A stretch of DNA of 45,131 bases from Bacteroidales bacterium. GTDB lineage: Bacteria; Bacteroidota; Bacteroidia; Bacteroidales; M50B96. Under the pieces are notes generated by a model. It made no database searches and was not told where the DNA came from. It saw nothing but the letters and a program-made list of their open reading frames with translations. The position numbers and the translations under genes are program-made. Of this stretch, positions 44,397 through 45,131 are shown one piece after another. The stretch spans positions 1 through 45,131 of the forward strand of contig JAIOYV010000055.1 in assembly GCA_021740905.1 (NCBI GenBank), in the 5' to 3' direction. Positions within the stretch are counted from its first letter, which is position 1. Every line of letters begins with the position of its first letter.

Positions 44397-45038
44397 ATGA
44401 TAAATAAAATCTTCGTCATCTCCCTATTAATCGGAATCCACCTAATAATTATTTCTTGCACAAAAAAGGAGGTTGTGTCTAATAGTAAACCAGATATAAC
44501 TTTTCACTCAGGATTAGTAAATCCATCCTTCGAAGAACTTCAAATATTTTACGAGGGAGGCTATAATATTATTTCCGGAGATGTTGAAATAACTGATATG
44601 TACGACCTGATCAATATGCAAGCCTTATCAAATGTTGACACCATACAAGGTTCGCTAATCCTTCGAAGAAATTATGACTTACTGTCACTCGAAGGTCTTA
44701 ACAATTTAAAGTATATAGGTGGTGATTTTATTATTGATGAAACACAGATTGTAAATCTGAATGGAGTTAAAAACTTGTGCAAAGTGGGTGCAAGTATAGA
44801 AATAACTGAGTGCAGAGATTTAATTTTTCAGGATTGTCTGATTAACTTGGTTGATGTCGGACAGAACTTATATCTAATCAATTATTGTTATGGTAGCTTT
44901 ACAGGATTTGATAATTTGCTCCAAATTGGAGATTCGCTGGCTTTGTTCGGTAATCGTGTAACAGATATAAAAGCATTTAAGAAATTGCAATCAACACCGA
45001 TTTTCGCGGGCACTTTATTTTCTATAATTAACTCCTAA
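44397..45038 (+). CDS. shortened paralogue of the upstream leucine-rich lipoprotein
   Basis: The ATG at 44397 gives a 213-residue protein whose signal peptide ends in IISC, followed by TKKE. It aligns with the preceding lipoprotein through its first ~195 residues: NPSFEELQIFYEGGYNIISG against NPSIEKLKEFYDGGYNIING, then SLEGLNNLKYIGGD. The match is lost after FKKLQS, and the protein ends 14 residues later with no solenoid repeats. The DNA beyond, in any frame, does not continue the repeats, so a deletion or rearrangement rather than a point frameshift seems to have removed the C-terminal half. It may still be expressed as a short lipoprotein. Confidence 0.7.
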   Translation: MINKIFVISLLIGIHLIIISCTKKEVVSNSKPDITFHSGLVNPSFEELQIFYEGGYNIISGDVEITDMYDLINMQALSNVDTIQGSLILRRNYDLLSLEGLNNLKYIGGDFIIDETQIVNLNGVKNLCKVGASIEITECRDLIFQDCLINLVDVGQNLYLINYCYGSFTGFDNLLQIGDSLALFGNRVTDIKAFKKLQSTPIFAGTLFSIINS

Positions 45039-45131
45039 TTTTTTTACTGCCAGAAATAGATTATTTGGTAACCCATCGTATTTTTCGATCTGTATATGTG
45101 TTTCAATATCAATGATATATTCGGACATATA
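45015..45131 (-). CDS. possible C-terminal end of an edge-truncated gene
   Basis: Reading the minus strand from the window edge gives 38 open codons to a TAA at 45015-45017. The translation, including SEYIIDIETHIQIEKYDGLP and NLFLAVKKLGVNYRK, has the balanced composition of real protein. It overlaps the 3' end of the shortened lipoprotein by 24 bp. Too short to identify; the rest is outside the window. Confidence 0.3.
   Translation of the reverse strand, partial: YMSEYIIDIETHIQIEKYDGLPNNLFLAVKKLGVNYRK

Noticed and set aside
1-45131. tRNA, rRNA or other structured RNA genes
   Set aside because: Intergenic stretches were read for cloverleaf arms and T-loop motifs on both strands and none was convincing; a covariance search was not possible.

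Overview
This window is chromosomal DNA from a member of the Bacteroidota. The evidence is three secreted proteins with type IX secretion (Por) C-terminal sorting domains, -7 promoter elements of the TAnnTTTG type, a ribosomal protein S16 with a long acidic tail, hybrid histidine kinases, and AT-rich intergenic DNA with short periodic arrays. A marine or sediment Bacteroidales/Marinilabiliales-like organism is a reasonable guess, but the sequence does not fix the genus. No rRNA, tRNA, CRISPR array, transposase or phage gene was found.

Layout. 0.2-3.1 kb: two tandem hybrid histidine kinases (minus). 3.1-4.1 kb: non-coding. 4.1-6.0 kb: secreted sialidase-like BNR protein with a T9SS tail. 6.3-8.4 kb: OmpR-type response regulator and its membrane sensor kinase. 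8.5-10.3 kb: chorismate synthase and a DUF2797 zinc protein. 10.4-13.5 kb: a small accessory patch with a KAP-type membrane P-loop NTPase carrying an unassigned N-terminal domain, a 62-residue antitoxin-like ORF, and a zeta-like toxin kinase broken by one in-frame stop. 13.5-16.8 kb: a five-module FAD/iron-sulfur oxidoreductase on one chain. 17.3-23.4 kb: MORN-repeat secreted protein, MATE exporter, M23 peptidase and C69 dipeptidase. 23.6-29.5 kb: two more T9SS cargo proteins. 30.4-34.8 kb: housekeeping cluster gpsA, lysS, rimM, rpsP (all minus). 35.0-38.8 kb: nitrilase-family amidohydrolase, GT4 glycosyltransferase, a small leader ORF and a second MATE exporter. 39.2-42.9 kb: alaS divergent from an M23 peptidase. 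43.2-45.1 kb: two paralogous receptor-L-type leucine-rich lipoproteins, the second shortened, plus the probable tail of an edge-truncated minus-strand gene.

The most unusual material is partly in the intergenic DNA. At least seven heptanucleotide-periodic arrays occur, several starting at or inside a gene's stop codon. A second repeat family, an imperfect inverted repeat with 53-bp arms preceded by 18-bp tandem units, ends on the base next to the stop codon of two unrelated genes 6.8 kb apart. Among proteins, the KAP NTPase with its neighbouring disabled toxin module, the zinc plus GIY-YIG-like reading of DUF2797, and the all-in-one oxidoreductase are the best candidates for follow-up.
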